Source of the DNA: Tissierella simiarum
GTDB lineage: Bacteria; Bacillota; Clostridia; Tissierellales; Tissierellaceae
Reading direction: 5' to 3'
Assembly: GCF_018917865.1 (NCBI RefSeq)
Contig: NZ_JAHLPM010000002.1
Location: 186,001-250,000, forward strand
DNA length: 64,000 bases
Positions 35,882-44,085 of this stretch are shown here, in pieces. Both the position numbers and the translations under genes were made by a program. A model generated the notes under the pieces. That model saw only the letters and a program-made list of their open reading frames with translations. It did no database searches and was not told the origin of the DNA. Positions within the stretch are counted from its first letter, which is position 1, and each line of letters begins with the position of its first letter.

Positions 35882-35924
35882 AAATAACTCCTTTTTAGTG
35901 TTTAGCACTAAAAAGGAGTTATTT
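35882..35924 (-). terminator. Terminator of the sigma-54 regulator gene
   Basis: Perfect 19-bp stem (35882-35900 with 35906-35924) with a 5-nt loop, three nt past the regulator stop. A/T-rich outer arms act as the T-run; probably insulates the lysine operon from regulator read-through. Confidence 0.85.
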
Positions 35925-35927
35925 CAA

Positions 35928-37322
35928 TTATTTTAGATTATACTTGGATATTTTATACTGTAGAGTTTGGCGAGGTATTTTTAACATCTCTGCTGTGTGA
36001 GTAATATTGTTACCTGTATCTATTAATGCTTCCATAATTATATTTCTTTCTGTTTCCTCCAATATCTCTGTCAAAGAAGTTTCCACCTTCTTTTTTAATT
36101 TTTTACTATATTTACTTAGCTTTTGAGGTAAATGTTCTACTTCAATAACTTCTACATCATAAATACTCATTATACCTTCTAACAGATGCTCTAGTTCCCT
36201 TACATTTCCTCCCCATTCGTACCGGCTAAACACATCTAGTACGTCTTCTGAAACCTTCTTAACAGATTTGCCTAGCTTGTGATTAAACTTCTTTATAAAA
36301 TAATCTGTTAGCAATGGTATATCGTCTTTTCTTTCTCTTAAAGGTGGAATTTCAAAACTTACCACATTTAATCTATAGTATAAATCTTTTCTCAACTGCT
36401 TCTTTTCTACAGCCTCTTCTGGAGGTATATTTGTGGCTGCTACTATCCTTACATCTACATTGATGGTATTAGTTCCTCCCACTCTCCTTATACTTCCATC
36501 TTGAAGTACTCTAAGAAGCTTGGCTTGAAGTTCTAAAGGCATAGAGTTAATTTCATCTAAAAATAAGGTTCCTCCATGAGCCAACTCAAATAACCCAGAC
36601 CTATCTTCAGCTCCTGTAAATCCACCCTTCACTGTTCCAAATAAAATTCCCTCTAGTAAGTTGGCAGGCAGTGCTGCACAATTTTGAGTTATAAAAGGCT
36701 TGTACCTTCTTGGGCTGGCATTATGAATAGAGTGAACAAATAATTCCTTACCCGTTCCCGTATCTCCATAGATTAACACAGATGCATCTGATTCAGCTGC
36801 CTTAATAGCTAAAGCCTTTAATCTCAGCATTTCCTTGTTTTCTCCTATTATATCTAGGAAAGTATACTGGGCTAATTCTTTATTTTTATTTAAAGAACTT
36901 TTTTCTTTTTTATTACTATACAACCGATTTTGAAGGTCTACTATTTTTTCTGACATTTGCCTTACCTGAGTAATATCCTTAGATATTTCTAGGGCTCCTA
37001 ATATCTTTCCTCTACTTTTTATTGGAATTGATGAGTTTATAGTAGTGATCTTTTCTCCTTTGTAGTTTAAAAAGGTTTGCTCTTTTTTGTGTATAGATTC
37101 TCCAGTTTTCATTACCGTAAGTAAAGTACTAGTTTCCTCTGTTAAAGATGGATATATTTCTAACAAATGTCTTCCTATAGCCCTTTCTCGTTCTATTCCA
37201 TCTATACTTTGACCAAATAGATTATAGTAGACTATTTTTCCGCTTTTATCTATAATATGGATGCCTTCTTCTATATAGTCTAGGATTTCTAAAATATTTT
37301 CTCTAAAAAACAGGTCCTTCAT
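35928..37322 (-). CDS. Sigma-54-dependent activator of lysine fermentation (PAS-AAA+-Fis)
   Basis: 464 residues. An N-terminal PAS domain (about 10-120, EEGIHIIDKSGKIVYYNLFGQ) senses an unknown signal. The AAA+ domain (about 160-390) has Walker A GDTGTGKELF, the sigma-54-contact loop as GGFTGA rather than GAFTGA, Walker B GGTLFLDEI and the R-finger region LRKDLYYRLNV. The C-terminus is a Fis-type HTH (NNITHTAEMLKIPRQTLQYKI). It is upstream of and parallel to the kdd-kam operon, whose promoter is sigma-54 type, so it is almost certainly the operon activator. Its own upstream region holds the same palindrome, suggesting autoregulation. Confidence 0.93.
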   Translation of the reverse strand: MKDLFFRENILEILDYIEEGIHIIDKSGKIVYYNLFGQSIDGIERERAIGRHLLEIYPSLTEETSTLLTVMKTGESIHKKEQTFLNYKGEKITTINSSIPIKSRGKILGALEISKDITQVRQMSEKIVDLQNRLYSNKKEKSSLNKNKELAQYTFLDIIGENKEMLRLKALAIKAAESDASVLIYGDTGTGKELFVHSIHNASPRRYKPFITQNCAALPANLLEGILFGTVKGGFTGAEDRSGLFELAHGGTLFLDEINSMPLELQAKLLRVLQDGSIRRVGGTNTINVDVRIVAATNIPPEEAVEKKQLRKDLYYRLNVVSFEIPPLRERKDDIPLLTDYFIKKFNHKLGKSVKKVSEDVLDVFSRYEWGGNVRELEHLLEGIMSIYDVEVIEVEHLPQKLSKYSKKLKKKVETSLTEILEETERNIIMEALIDTGNNITHTAEMLKIPRQTLQYKISKYNLK

Positions 37323-37364
37323 TGAATTTCCCTCCTTTTTAGGTGCTTGATTTCTGGCATTAGC

Positions 37365-37394
37365 TGCCTAATAATAGGCACATAATAGTGCCTA
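37365..37394. promoter_or_regulatory. Palindromes before the sigma-54 regulator gene
   Basis: TGCCTA-ATAA-TAGGCA (37365-37380) overlaps TAGGCAC-N6-GTGCCTA (37375-37394), reaching into the murI stop. The first matches the activator site before kdd, so it is likely bound by the same protein. Confidence 0.6.
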
Positions 37395-38198
37395 TAAATT
37401 TTCTATATTTATTTTTTGCACTGCTGAAATCTCTTTTCTAATTATATTTCCACCAATTCGTTTAAACTTTTCTGGATCATCGCTTACATAATAATTATAT
37501 TTTCCGCCATCTGATTTCCCTGATAAGAGATTTTGTTCTTTCAATAAAACCTTAGTAGCCTTAGCTGTTTCATAGGCTGGGTTTATTAAGGTAACCTTAT
37601 CTCCTAAAACTTTTCCTATAGTATATCGTAAGGCTGGATAATGAGTACACCCTAATATTAAAGTATCTATATTATGTTCTTTTAATTCCAATAAATATTT
37701 TTGTGCTGTTAAATATGCCACATCCGAATTTTCCCATCCTTCCTCTACTATTTGAACAAACAGAGGACAGGATACCCCTATTATTTCTCCTGAAGGCAAT
37801 GTCTTTCTTATTTTTCTTTGATAAGATCCACTATTTATTGTACCTTCTGTTCCTATTACTCCTATGACATTATTCTTAGTGGCAGATATTGAAGCTTTAG
37901 CTCCTGGTTCTACTACTCCAATTATTGGAACTTGAAATACTTTTTGAGCTTCTTCCATAGCTAAGGCACTAGCTGTATTACAAGCTATTACTATAGCTTT
38001 TATATTCTTTGTTAATAAAAATCTAAAGGATTGAAATACATATTTTATTACTGTTTCCTTAGATCTTGTTCCATAGGGAATTCGTGCTGTATCTCCAAAA
38101 TAAATTATATCTTCACCTGGTAATTGTTCTATTATCTCTTTTAGTACTGTCAATCCACCAATTCCTGAGTCAAAAACTCCAATTGGTCTATTATCCAT
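37392..38198 (-). CDS. murI: Glutamate racemase
   Basis: 268 residues. Makes D-glutamate for peptidoglycan. The family start GVFDSGIGGLTVLKEI, the two catalytic cysteines in IACNTAS and LGCTHYP, and FGDTARIPYG are all present. Its SD (AGGGGG) lies inside a large inverted repeat. It is followed, in the same direction, by the sigma-54 regulator gene 69 nt away. Confidence 0.97.
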   Translation of the reverse strand: MDNRPIGVFDSGIGGLTVLKEIIEQLPGEDIIYFGDTARIPYGTRSKETVIKYVFQSFRFLLTKNIKAIVIACNTASALAMEEAQKVFQVPIIGVVEPGAKASISATKNNVIGVIGTEGTINSGSYQRKIRKTLPSGEIIGVSCPLFVQIVEEGWENSDVAYLTAQKYLLELKEHNIDTLILGCTHYPALRYTIGKVLGDKVTLINPAYETAKATKVLLKEQNLLSGKSDGGKYNYYVSDDPEKFKRIGGNIIRKEISAVQKINIENL

Positions 38199-38202
38199 AA
38201 AT

Positions 38203-38246
38203 AAATTCCCCCTTCTATTATATTCTATTAATATTAGGGGGAATTT
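38203..38246 (-). promoter_or_regulatory. Hairpin enclosing the murI ribosome-binding site
   Basis: An 11-bp perfect repeat, AAATTCCCCCT and AGGGGGAATTT, with a 22-nt loop. The murI SD is in the 3' arm on the transcript, so folding would block translation. It may also act as a weak terminator for ypeB. Confidence 0.45.
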
Positions 38247-38330
38247 ACAACTTAATCTTTAATATAGTTTACACAACCAAATACACTTAATCTGCAATTA
38301 CTATTTATTATACTTATATTCCCTATTTTA

Positions 38331-39695
38331 CTAGAAAGTAAGGGTTCCATTATCATCTTCAATAATCTGTAGTACTTGTTCCTCTCGCCCATCTAAGGCA
38401 TTTATATACACTATAAAGTCTGCACCATTATGTTTTCCTTTAAATTCATAGCACAGAATCTCATTTTTTCCTTTTGGAATTATTGTTAGTCTAACAGAAT
38501 CTATATTGAAATCTACATTTACCTTTTCTCTAGCTGCAGTTTCATCTATATGAGGACTTTCAATAGTTCTTTCATGATGATTTAAATAATAAGCTGAAGC
38601 ATCGAATCCTACTATTTCACCAGTATCTAAAGCTACTTTAACTTTAATTAAATCTGGATAAATAGTTACATCCTTTTCCTTATTTACAAAGTTAAATAAA
38701 ATTGTTCCATCATATTTTAAGGAATAATTAGCTTCCATGCTTTCAAAACCTTTTTCTTTTAAGTATTTCAAAGCCTTTTCTTCTGCTTGTTTAGGTGACA
38801 AGGTTTTCTTTGAAACAGGTCTTGGATTTACCATCCAAACTACTTTGCCACCTTTTTTGGATACACCAATATATACAGCCAAATCTTTTTGCTGATTCTT
38901 AGGATATAGGTGGAAAGTATATGCAGGTATCCTCACTTCTGATGCATTCTCTCCTTGTTCAAAGACTTCAAGTCTTGCTACCCTATCTTTTCCAAAGAAA
39001 TCTGTTGCTATCCTTTTTGCTTCCTCTAATGATACATTATTACCTCCTAAACCTAAGGGCTTCCTGTTAAGCATTTGATCGGAAAAAGGACCATCATAAA
39101 TTAACTCTGGAGATTTGCTCATTTGTTTATCCATACTTACAAGACTAGTTTGAAATACTTTTTCATTCCCCTCTTCAACTCTTCTGCTTTGTTTATTACT
39201 TAATTCTCCTAAAGCAAAGTTAGATTCCATCATACTTGCATGAAGCTTTGCTAATTCTCCATTAAAAGTAGCTGAATTCTTTTGAAGATTGGTTAAAGCT
39301 TCTCTTTGTTCCTTAGTCACATTTTCTCCTAGTAAATGTGTTTGTATTATATGGTAGCTATAATCTGCTGCCTGATTTAAGAATTTTTCTGTCTTTGCTG
39401 TTTCTGCATGAGTTATAGGCATCTGAGATAGTTTATCTTGAGCAAAATATGCTTCATTCATTATTTGAGAAAGCAATAATACGTTTTGTTCTTTAGAATC
39501 AGATACCAATGCTTTAGATAATGATACTTGAACATTATCCACATGCTTTTTTACATCAAAGAATAATCTTTGATAATGATTTTCTAATGCTACTTCATAT
39601 CTATTTTTCATTGTATATTGATTATATCCCCAAATTCCAGATACTACTAATAGTAGTGCAAGTAAAGTCGGGGCAATCCACCATCTTCTGTTCAT
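38331..39695 (-). CDS. ypeB: Germination protein YpeB
   Basis: 454 residues. One N-terminal membrane anchor (RRWWIAPTLLALLLVVSGIWGY), a helical N-terminal domain (about 40-190) and C-terminal PepSY-like repeats (SLEEAKRIATDFFG, SPKQAEEKALKYLKEKGF). YpeB is made in the forespore, sits in the spore inner membrane or cortex region and is needed to localise and stabilise SleB. It lies 11 nt after sleB, the canonical bicistronic order. Confidence 0.95.
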   Translation of the reverse strand: MNRRWWIAPTLLALLLVVSGIWGYNQYTMKNRYEVALENHYQRLFFDVKKHVDNVQVSLSKALVSDSKEQNVLLLSQIMNEAYFAQDKLSQMPITHAETAKTEKFLNQAADYSYHIIQTHLLGENVTKEQREALTNLQKNSATFNGELAKLHASMMESNFALGELSNKQSRRVEEGNEKVFQTSLVSMDKQMSKSPELIYDGPFSDQMLNRKPLGLGGNNVSLEEAKRIATDFFGKDRVARLEVFEQGENASEVRIPAYTFHLYPKNQQKDLAVYIGVSKKGGKVVWMVNPRPVSKKTLSPKQAEEKALKYLKEKGFESMEANYSLKYDGTILFNFVNKEKDVTIYPDLIKVKVALDTGEIVGFDASAYYLNHHERTIESPHIDETAAREKVNVDFNIDSVRLTIIPKGKNEILCYEFKGKHNGADFIVYINALDGREEQVLQIIEDDNGTLTF

Positions 39696-39706
39696 ATCTT
39701 CACCTC

Positions 39707-40414
39707 CTATAATCCAAACCAGTGTTTCCCAATTTTAAGGACTACTTTTCTAGACCATATCCATTTACTAGTAGCTGTAGCTGGATTCCAATAATAAAGG
39801 CATCCATAAGTTGGATCCCAACCATTTAGAGCATCTCTTGCTGCATTTATGGAATCTTTATTAGGGGTTAAATTAATTTGCCCATCAGCTACAGCTGTAA
39901 AAGCTAAAGGCTGATAAATTACTCCAGCTATAGTGTTTGGAAACGATGGACTTCTAGTCCTATTAAGTATTACTGCTGCTACTGCTACCTTACCTACATA
40001 AGGTTCTCCTCTAGCTTCTCCATGAATAGCTCTTGCTAAAAGGTACTCATCACTTTTCCTACTTACACCTTGAGCTGAACTTGGAGCTGTTGTCACCATA
40101 CCTAAAGCTTGTGCAGTACTTGGTCCTACTACTCCATCTGGATTTAAGCCATTTTTATTCTGGAATCTTATTACAGCCCTATAGGTTCTAGCGCCATATA
40201 TTCCATCTACATATCCATCATAATATCCCCATCTTAAAAGTTTATCTTGAACAGTTTTAACATCTGCTCCTTCTACTCCCCAATATAGAGTTCTAGGAGC
40301 AAAGTACATATTGTATTTTGATGCTGTTCCTACTTTATTGTTTGATTCATAAAACAAGAAAATTGATAGAAACAACATTATAAACACAGTAGTCATTACT
40401 ATAAATCTTTTCAA
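39707..40414 (-). CDS. sleB: Spore cortex-lytic enzyme SleB
   Basis: TTG 40414 follows GAAGGAGG; the in-frame ATG at 40432 would precede that SD. About 235 residues: a membrane-type signal (FIVMTTVFIMLFLSIFLFYE), a peptidoglycan-binding repeat (VKTVQDKLLRWGYYDGYVDGIYG) and a C-terminal cell-wall hydrolase domain starting LLARAIHGEARGEPYVGKVAVAAVILNR, with the catalytic Glu in GEARGE. This lytic transglycosylase degrades muramic-lactam cortex at germination. The sleB-ypeB pair marks an endospore former. Confidence 0.95.
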   Translation of the reverse strand: MKRFIVMTTVFIMLFLSIFLFYESNNKVGTASKYNMYFAPRTLYWGVEGADVKTVQDKLLRWGYYDGYVDGIYGARTYRAVIRFQNKNGLNPDGVVGPSTAQALGMVTTAPSSAQGVSRKSDEYLLARAIHGEARGEPYVGKVAVAAVILNRTRSPSFPNTIAGVIYQPLAFTAVADGQINLTPNKDSINAARDALNGWDPTYGCLYYWNPATATSKWIWSRKVVLKIGKHWFGL

Positions 40415-40585
40415 ATTAGTTCCTCCTTCCATATATTTTTATTATTTTTTGTAAAACTTCGTATTTTATACATTTTTGGAGATAAAAAAGGTTTTTATTT
40501 AAATATTCTTCATTAGTAGAACTTTTTTAAAATATATCCTGTAAAAATCACTCTTTTCTATAGATTTTCAATTATTCGAAAATTG

Positions 40586-40614
40586 TTGAATTTTTATTTA
40601 ATGGGTGATATATT
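40586..40614 (+). promoter_or_regulatory. Candidate SigA promoter of the alanine symporter gene
   Basis: TTGAAT-N17-TATATT. The 317-nt spacer between sleB and the symporter otherwise shows only A/T-rich DNA, a second SD-like GAAAGGAGG near 40695 with no start codon, and no clear forespore promoter for sleB. The leader would be about 130 nt. Confidence 0.45.
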
Positions 40615-40750
40615 TAATTTATAACAATATATACTGAAAATTTGGAATCTTTTTTACTAGTACTATCCTTATAACATACTTGTTGAAAAATAAGAAAGGA
40701 GGCAAACGTTTAAAGTCTGATATTTTAAAACTGCATAAGGAGGTATTTTT

Positions 40751-42121
40751 ATGGAAGGCTTAGTAAATGCAATTGTAAATTTTTCTAACTGGCTTTGGGG
40801 AATTCCTATGTTGGTTATCTTAGTAGGTGGAGGTTTATTTTTAACTATTTATTTAGGCTTTTTCCAATTTAGGTATTTTGGATTTATAATGAAACAAACC
40901 TTTGGTAAAATCTTTGATAGAAGCCATAAAGGTGAAGGAACCGTTTCCCCTTTTCAGGCTGCTACTGCTGCTTTAGCTTCTACAATAGGTGCTTCTAATA
41001 TCGTTGGTGTCCCCGTTGCTATTGCTTTTGGCGGTCCTGGTGCAGTATTTTGGATGTGGATAACTGCCCTTATTGGCTGTGCTTCTAAATTTTGTGAAAT
41101 AGTCTTAGGCATTAAATATAGAGAAAAAAATGAACTTAATGAGTATGTTGGCGGTCCTATGTATTATCTAAGTAAAGGTTTGAAAGCTCCTTGGGTCGGT
41201 ACATTGTTTGCATTTTTCTTAATGCTTGAAATCGTACCTTCTGTAGCCACCCAAACTGTATCCCTTGTTCAAACTGCAGGAACCATTGGTATCCCTAGTT
41301 GGGCCACTGGTGTTATAATTGCTGTTTTAGTTGGTATTGTTGTATATGGTGGTATTAAAAGAATTACTCAAGTTACAGAAAAATTAGTTCCTTTCATGGC
41401 TACTCTATATGTAGTTGGTGCTATAATTATTATTATAATTAATATTAAAAACTTACCTGGTGTTATTGCAATGATATTTAAACATGCCTTTACTCCTGCA
41501 GCAGCAAAAGGTGGTTTCGCTGGGGCTGCTATTGCTCAAGCTATGAGATGGGGAATTGCTAGAGGAGTTTATTCAAACGAAGCTGGAATGGGTACAGCAC
41601 CTATTGCCCACGCCACAGCAGTTACCGATCATCCAGCTCGTCAAGCTATGTGGGGAGTATTTGAGATCGTAGTAGATACTTTAATAGTGTGTACTGTTAC
41701 TGCATTAGTAGTTTTAACTACAGGGTTATATGAAACAATTCCAGCAGCTGAAGCTGCAAGTATTCCTGCTAGAGCTTTCCAACAGCTTATGGGAAATACT
41801 TTAGGTGGGGGTATTGTAACTTTAAGTATATTTTTATTTGTACTTTCAACAATCATCGTTATTATATTCTATGGTGAAAAACAAGCTGAATATTTATTTG
41901 GTATTAGATTTTCCAAAATAATGCGAGTTGTTTATTTAGTTGCTATTTTCCTAGGTGCTTATGGTGGTATTGAATTTTTATATAATTTCCTAGACATACT
42001 ACTAGCAACTATAATTATTCCTAATATGATAGGTCTTATTGTTATGAGGAAGGAAGTTAGAGAATTAAAAGATGAATTCTTTAGAAATCCAAATTATTAT
42101 CCAAGATCAAATACAAAATAG
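40751..42121 (+). CDS. Sodium:alanine/glycine symporter (AGCS family)
   Basis: 456 residues with about ten membrane segments. Family marks are FQAATAALASTIGASNIVGVPVAI near residue 75, GGPMYYLSKGL, and the AGCS signature region GIARGVYSNEAGMGTAPIAHATA at about 270. It imports alanine or glycine with sodium, fitting an amino-acid fermenter; exact substrate unproven. TAAGGAGG lies just before ATG 40751. Monocistronic, converging on spoIIR. Confidence 0.95.
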   Translation: MEGLVNAIVNFSNWLWGIPMLVILVGGGLFLTIYLGFFQFRYFGFIMKQTFGKIFDRSHKGEGTVSPFQAATAALASTIGASNIVGVPVAIAFGGPGAVFWMWITALIGCASKFCEIVLGIKYREKNELNEYVGGPMYYLSKGLKAPWVGTLFAFFLMLEIVPSVATQTVSLVQTAGTIGIPSWATGVIIAVLVGIVVYGGIKRITQVTEKLVPFMATLYVVGAIIIIIINIKNLPGVIAMIFKHAFTPAAAKGGFAGAAIAQAMRWGIARGVYSNEAGMGTAPIAHATAVTDHPARQAMWGVFEIVVDTLIVCTVTALVVLTTGLYETIPAAEAASIPARAFQQLMGNTLGGGIVTLSIFLFVLSTIIVIIFYGEKQAEYLFGIRFSKIMRVVYLVAIFLGAYGGIEFLYNFLDILLATIIIPNMIGLIVMRKEVRELKDEFFRNPNYYPRSNTK

Positions 42122-42155
42122 ATTCTTAGATAAAATTCATTAAAATTTCAAAATC

Positions 42156-42206
42156 AATAGCTTCCTAATTTTAGATGTTAGTGACCTAAAATTTAGGAAG
42201 CTATTT
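42156..42206. terminator. Bidirectional terminator between the symporter gene and spoIIR
   Basis: AATAGCTTCCTAA...TTAGGAAGCTATT stem followed by TTTTATTTT on the plus strand; the stem reaches the spoIIR stop. Confidence 0.8.
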
Positions 42207-42866
42207 TTATTTTATCTTTTCCATAGATAGTTTTGCAAAATAAGTTTTAGTCTTTTCATACACTTCAGCTAACTTTGATTTCAATATTAACGGAGGTTCT
42301 TTATTGGATAGAAGAAGATCTATTTCCTCCTCTGTCAGAACTTCAGATAAATCCTTTTCCAAATTATAAGATACACTATGAGTTATATCTACAAAGCATA
42401 GAGGCGGAAACATTACACACCACCAATTTTGACCTGCTCCTTCTCCAATAGTTACTAATAAAGTCTCATATTCTCCTGAAGGAAAAGTCATATTGCCATA
42501 CTTCCTTGTTGGAAAATAATCTTTTCCTAAGAATACGTCTACAGAATAGTCTTTTCCTTCCTTAGCTATTACCTTTTCTGATATGTCTTTTATATTATGT
42601 AAATTATCCGTTATAATATCTCTAGTTTCTCCTATAGATTTACTATGTTCAAACTTCGCTCCCATTTCTTCAAGTATTTCATCCCTAATTTTAATCTTTA
42701 AAGCTTGATCTTCTTCCCTGTCACTATTAGCTCTAATATGAAACCTTATAATTTCATCTTTAAATCCTTCACTATTAGTAGTCTTTTTCTCAAAATATGG
42801 ATTGATAATATATAGGAAGGCTAATATAAAAGATGATAATATTAATACCAATTTCTTATGCTTCAT
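42207..42866 (-). CDS. spoIIR: Stage II sporulation protein R
   Basis: About 219 residues from ATG 42866, chosen because GGGAGG is 7 nt upstream; a longer frame from 42971 would overlap the Ger lipoprotein gene. It has a signal/anchor segment (LVLILSSFILAFLYII), then the SpoIIR core: IIRFHIRANSDREEDQALKIKIRDEIL and GAGQNWWCVMFPPLCFVD. SpoIIR is made in the forespore under sigma-F and exported to the intermembrane space, where it triggers SpoIIGA to process pro-sigma-E. A sigma-F-like promoter sits in the 94-nt gap after the Ger operon. Confidence 0.95.
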   Translation of the reverse strand: MKHKKLVLILSSFILAFLYIINPYFEKKTTNSEGFKDEIIRFHIRANSDREEDQALKIKIRDEILEEMGAKFEHSKSIGETRDIITDNLHNIKDISEKVIAKEGKDYSVDVFLGKDYFPTRKYGNMTFPSGEYETLLVTIGEGAGQNWWCVMFPPLCFVDITHSVSYNLEKDLSEVLTEEEIDLLLSNKEPPLILKSKLAEVYEKTKTYFAKLSMEKIK

Positions 42867-42917
42867 TTTCATTCCTCCCTTGTCCTTTTTATGTAGAATA
42901 ATTTCTCCTCCACTATT

Positions 42918-42947
42918 AATTCTTACCAATATTGGTTTTTTTATACC
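42918..42947 (-). promoter_or_regulatory. Sigma-F-type promoter of spoIIR
   Basis: Minus strand GGTATA (42947-42942), 14 nt, then GGTAAGAATT (42927-42918). The -10 fits the forespore consensus GGNRANAMTW at every position; the spacing is about one nt short. spoIIR is a known sigma-F target. Confidence 0.6.
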
Positions 42948-42960
42948 TAAATTTATTACT

Positions 42961-44085
42961 TTATCGGACAAGGCCTCTACGTCTCATTTTTACATCAACA
43001 GATACTTCAAAATCTATATCAGGAAAAATTGTATCCCAATCCTTTTCTACTTCCCTCCACACTCTAGGATGAAATTTACTTAGATATTCTGCAATTCCTA
43101 AAGCATCTGCATTATATTTTTGTTGAAGAACTTCAATAGTTTTTTCCAACTCCTTTTTTAACTGCTTTTCAACAGCTCTTTCCATACTATTTAAAATTTC
43201 ATCATTATTAATTGTAGGTCTATCTTCTAATATATATTCTTGAAGAGCACCTTCTGTTTCTATGGATATTCTTATCTTCATCCCTTCTTCAGTTGTTATT
43301 AATTTTTTATTAGATTTTAAGTCTGTTATTGAATAAGAGAGTGTCACTCCATTATGCTCCGTTTCTACTAGCTCTCTATTAACCTTCTCTTTTACCATAG
43401 ATATTGCTCTATTTTCTAACTCTCCAATATAACCTATAAATTTATATTTTTTAAATAGAGCTCCTCCAGAAATCTTGATTTCATCTTTCTTACTAATAGC
43501 TTTAGGTACTAAGGCCACCCCATTAGCATCAGTACTTTTAATAAAATCTGTTAAAGTTTGAGATGTAAATCTAGCTGACGCCTTATCGTTTATAAGTAAA
43601 GAAAATATAGTTCCTTCTATTACCTCTTGTCTTTCAGTTTTAGTTTCTATTAAATCCTTAGCCTTTCCTTCTGCCACTGCAACTTGGACTTTTTTATTTA
43701 TTGCAAAATCCCTATTTAAACCATCCATAACTTGCCGCACTAAAACCTCATCTTTAGCTAACTCTTCTCCTAATACCAGCACTCTTAAGTGTTTAAAATA
43801 AAAGGGGTATTGAACCCTAGTCGCTAAATGTCGGCTTCCTTCAAATATACTTGTTGCAGTAGTGGATATTATATATACTTGTTCTTCCTGGGAGGGATTT
43901 TTACCTATAGCATTTACATTTGGGTAAGAAATAGTCACTAGATATTTCCCTTCATCTCCCCCTTCATTAATATCTACACCAATTGAATATGGAAATATCC
44001 TTTGATTTATTTCAACCATATCCCAGCAACCAGTTAGAAATATAATTGAAGTTACCATTATCAAAAGAAGGGTCTTCTTTTTCAT
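42961..44085 (-). CDS. Spore germination receptor lipoprotein, Ger(x)C family (C subunit)
   Basis: 374 residues. Lipobox LTGC followed by WDMVEINQR, the standard Ger(x)C start. The rest has the typical FSIGVD-like strand (PYSIGVDI), GSRHLATRVQYPFYFKHLRVLVLGEE and a C-terminal region with LEKTIEVLQQKYNADALGIAEYLSK...PRVW. As a spore inner-membrane lipoprotein it forms a nutrient receptor with the A and B subunits. The start overlaps the B-subunit stop by 4 nt. Which paralogue group (gerA, gerK or other) cannot be told. Confidence 0.94.
   Translation of the reverse strand: MKKKTLLLIMVTSIIFLTGCWDMVEINQRIFPYSIGVDINEGGDEGKYLVTISYPNVNAIGKNPSQEEQVYIISTTATSIFEGSRHLATRVQYPFYFKHLRVLVLGEELAKDEVLVRQVMDGLNRDFAINKKVQVAVAEGKAKDLIETKTERQEVIEGTIFSLLINDKASARFTSQTLTDFIKSTDANGVALVPKAISKKDEIKISGGALFKKYKFIGYIGELENRAISMVKEKVNRELVETEHNGVTLSYSITDLKSNKKLITTEEGMKIRISIETEGALQEYILEDRPTINNDEILNSMERAVEKQLKKELEKTIEVLQQKYNADALGIAEYLSKFHPRVWREVEKDWDTIFPDIDFEVSVDVKMRRRGLVR

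Noticed and set aside
37323-37394. Sigma-54 promoter before the regulator gene
   Set aside because: GG/GC pairs on the minus strand are 8 or 11 nt apart, not 10.
40690-40700. GAAAGGAGG as the SD of a leader peptide before the alanine symporter
   Set aside because: No start codon at usable distance; the real SD is at 40738-40744.
42867-42971. Longer spoIIR product starting at 42971
   Set aside because: It would overlap the Ger lipoprotein gene and place a polar tail before the signal anchor.
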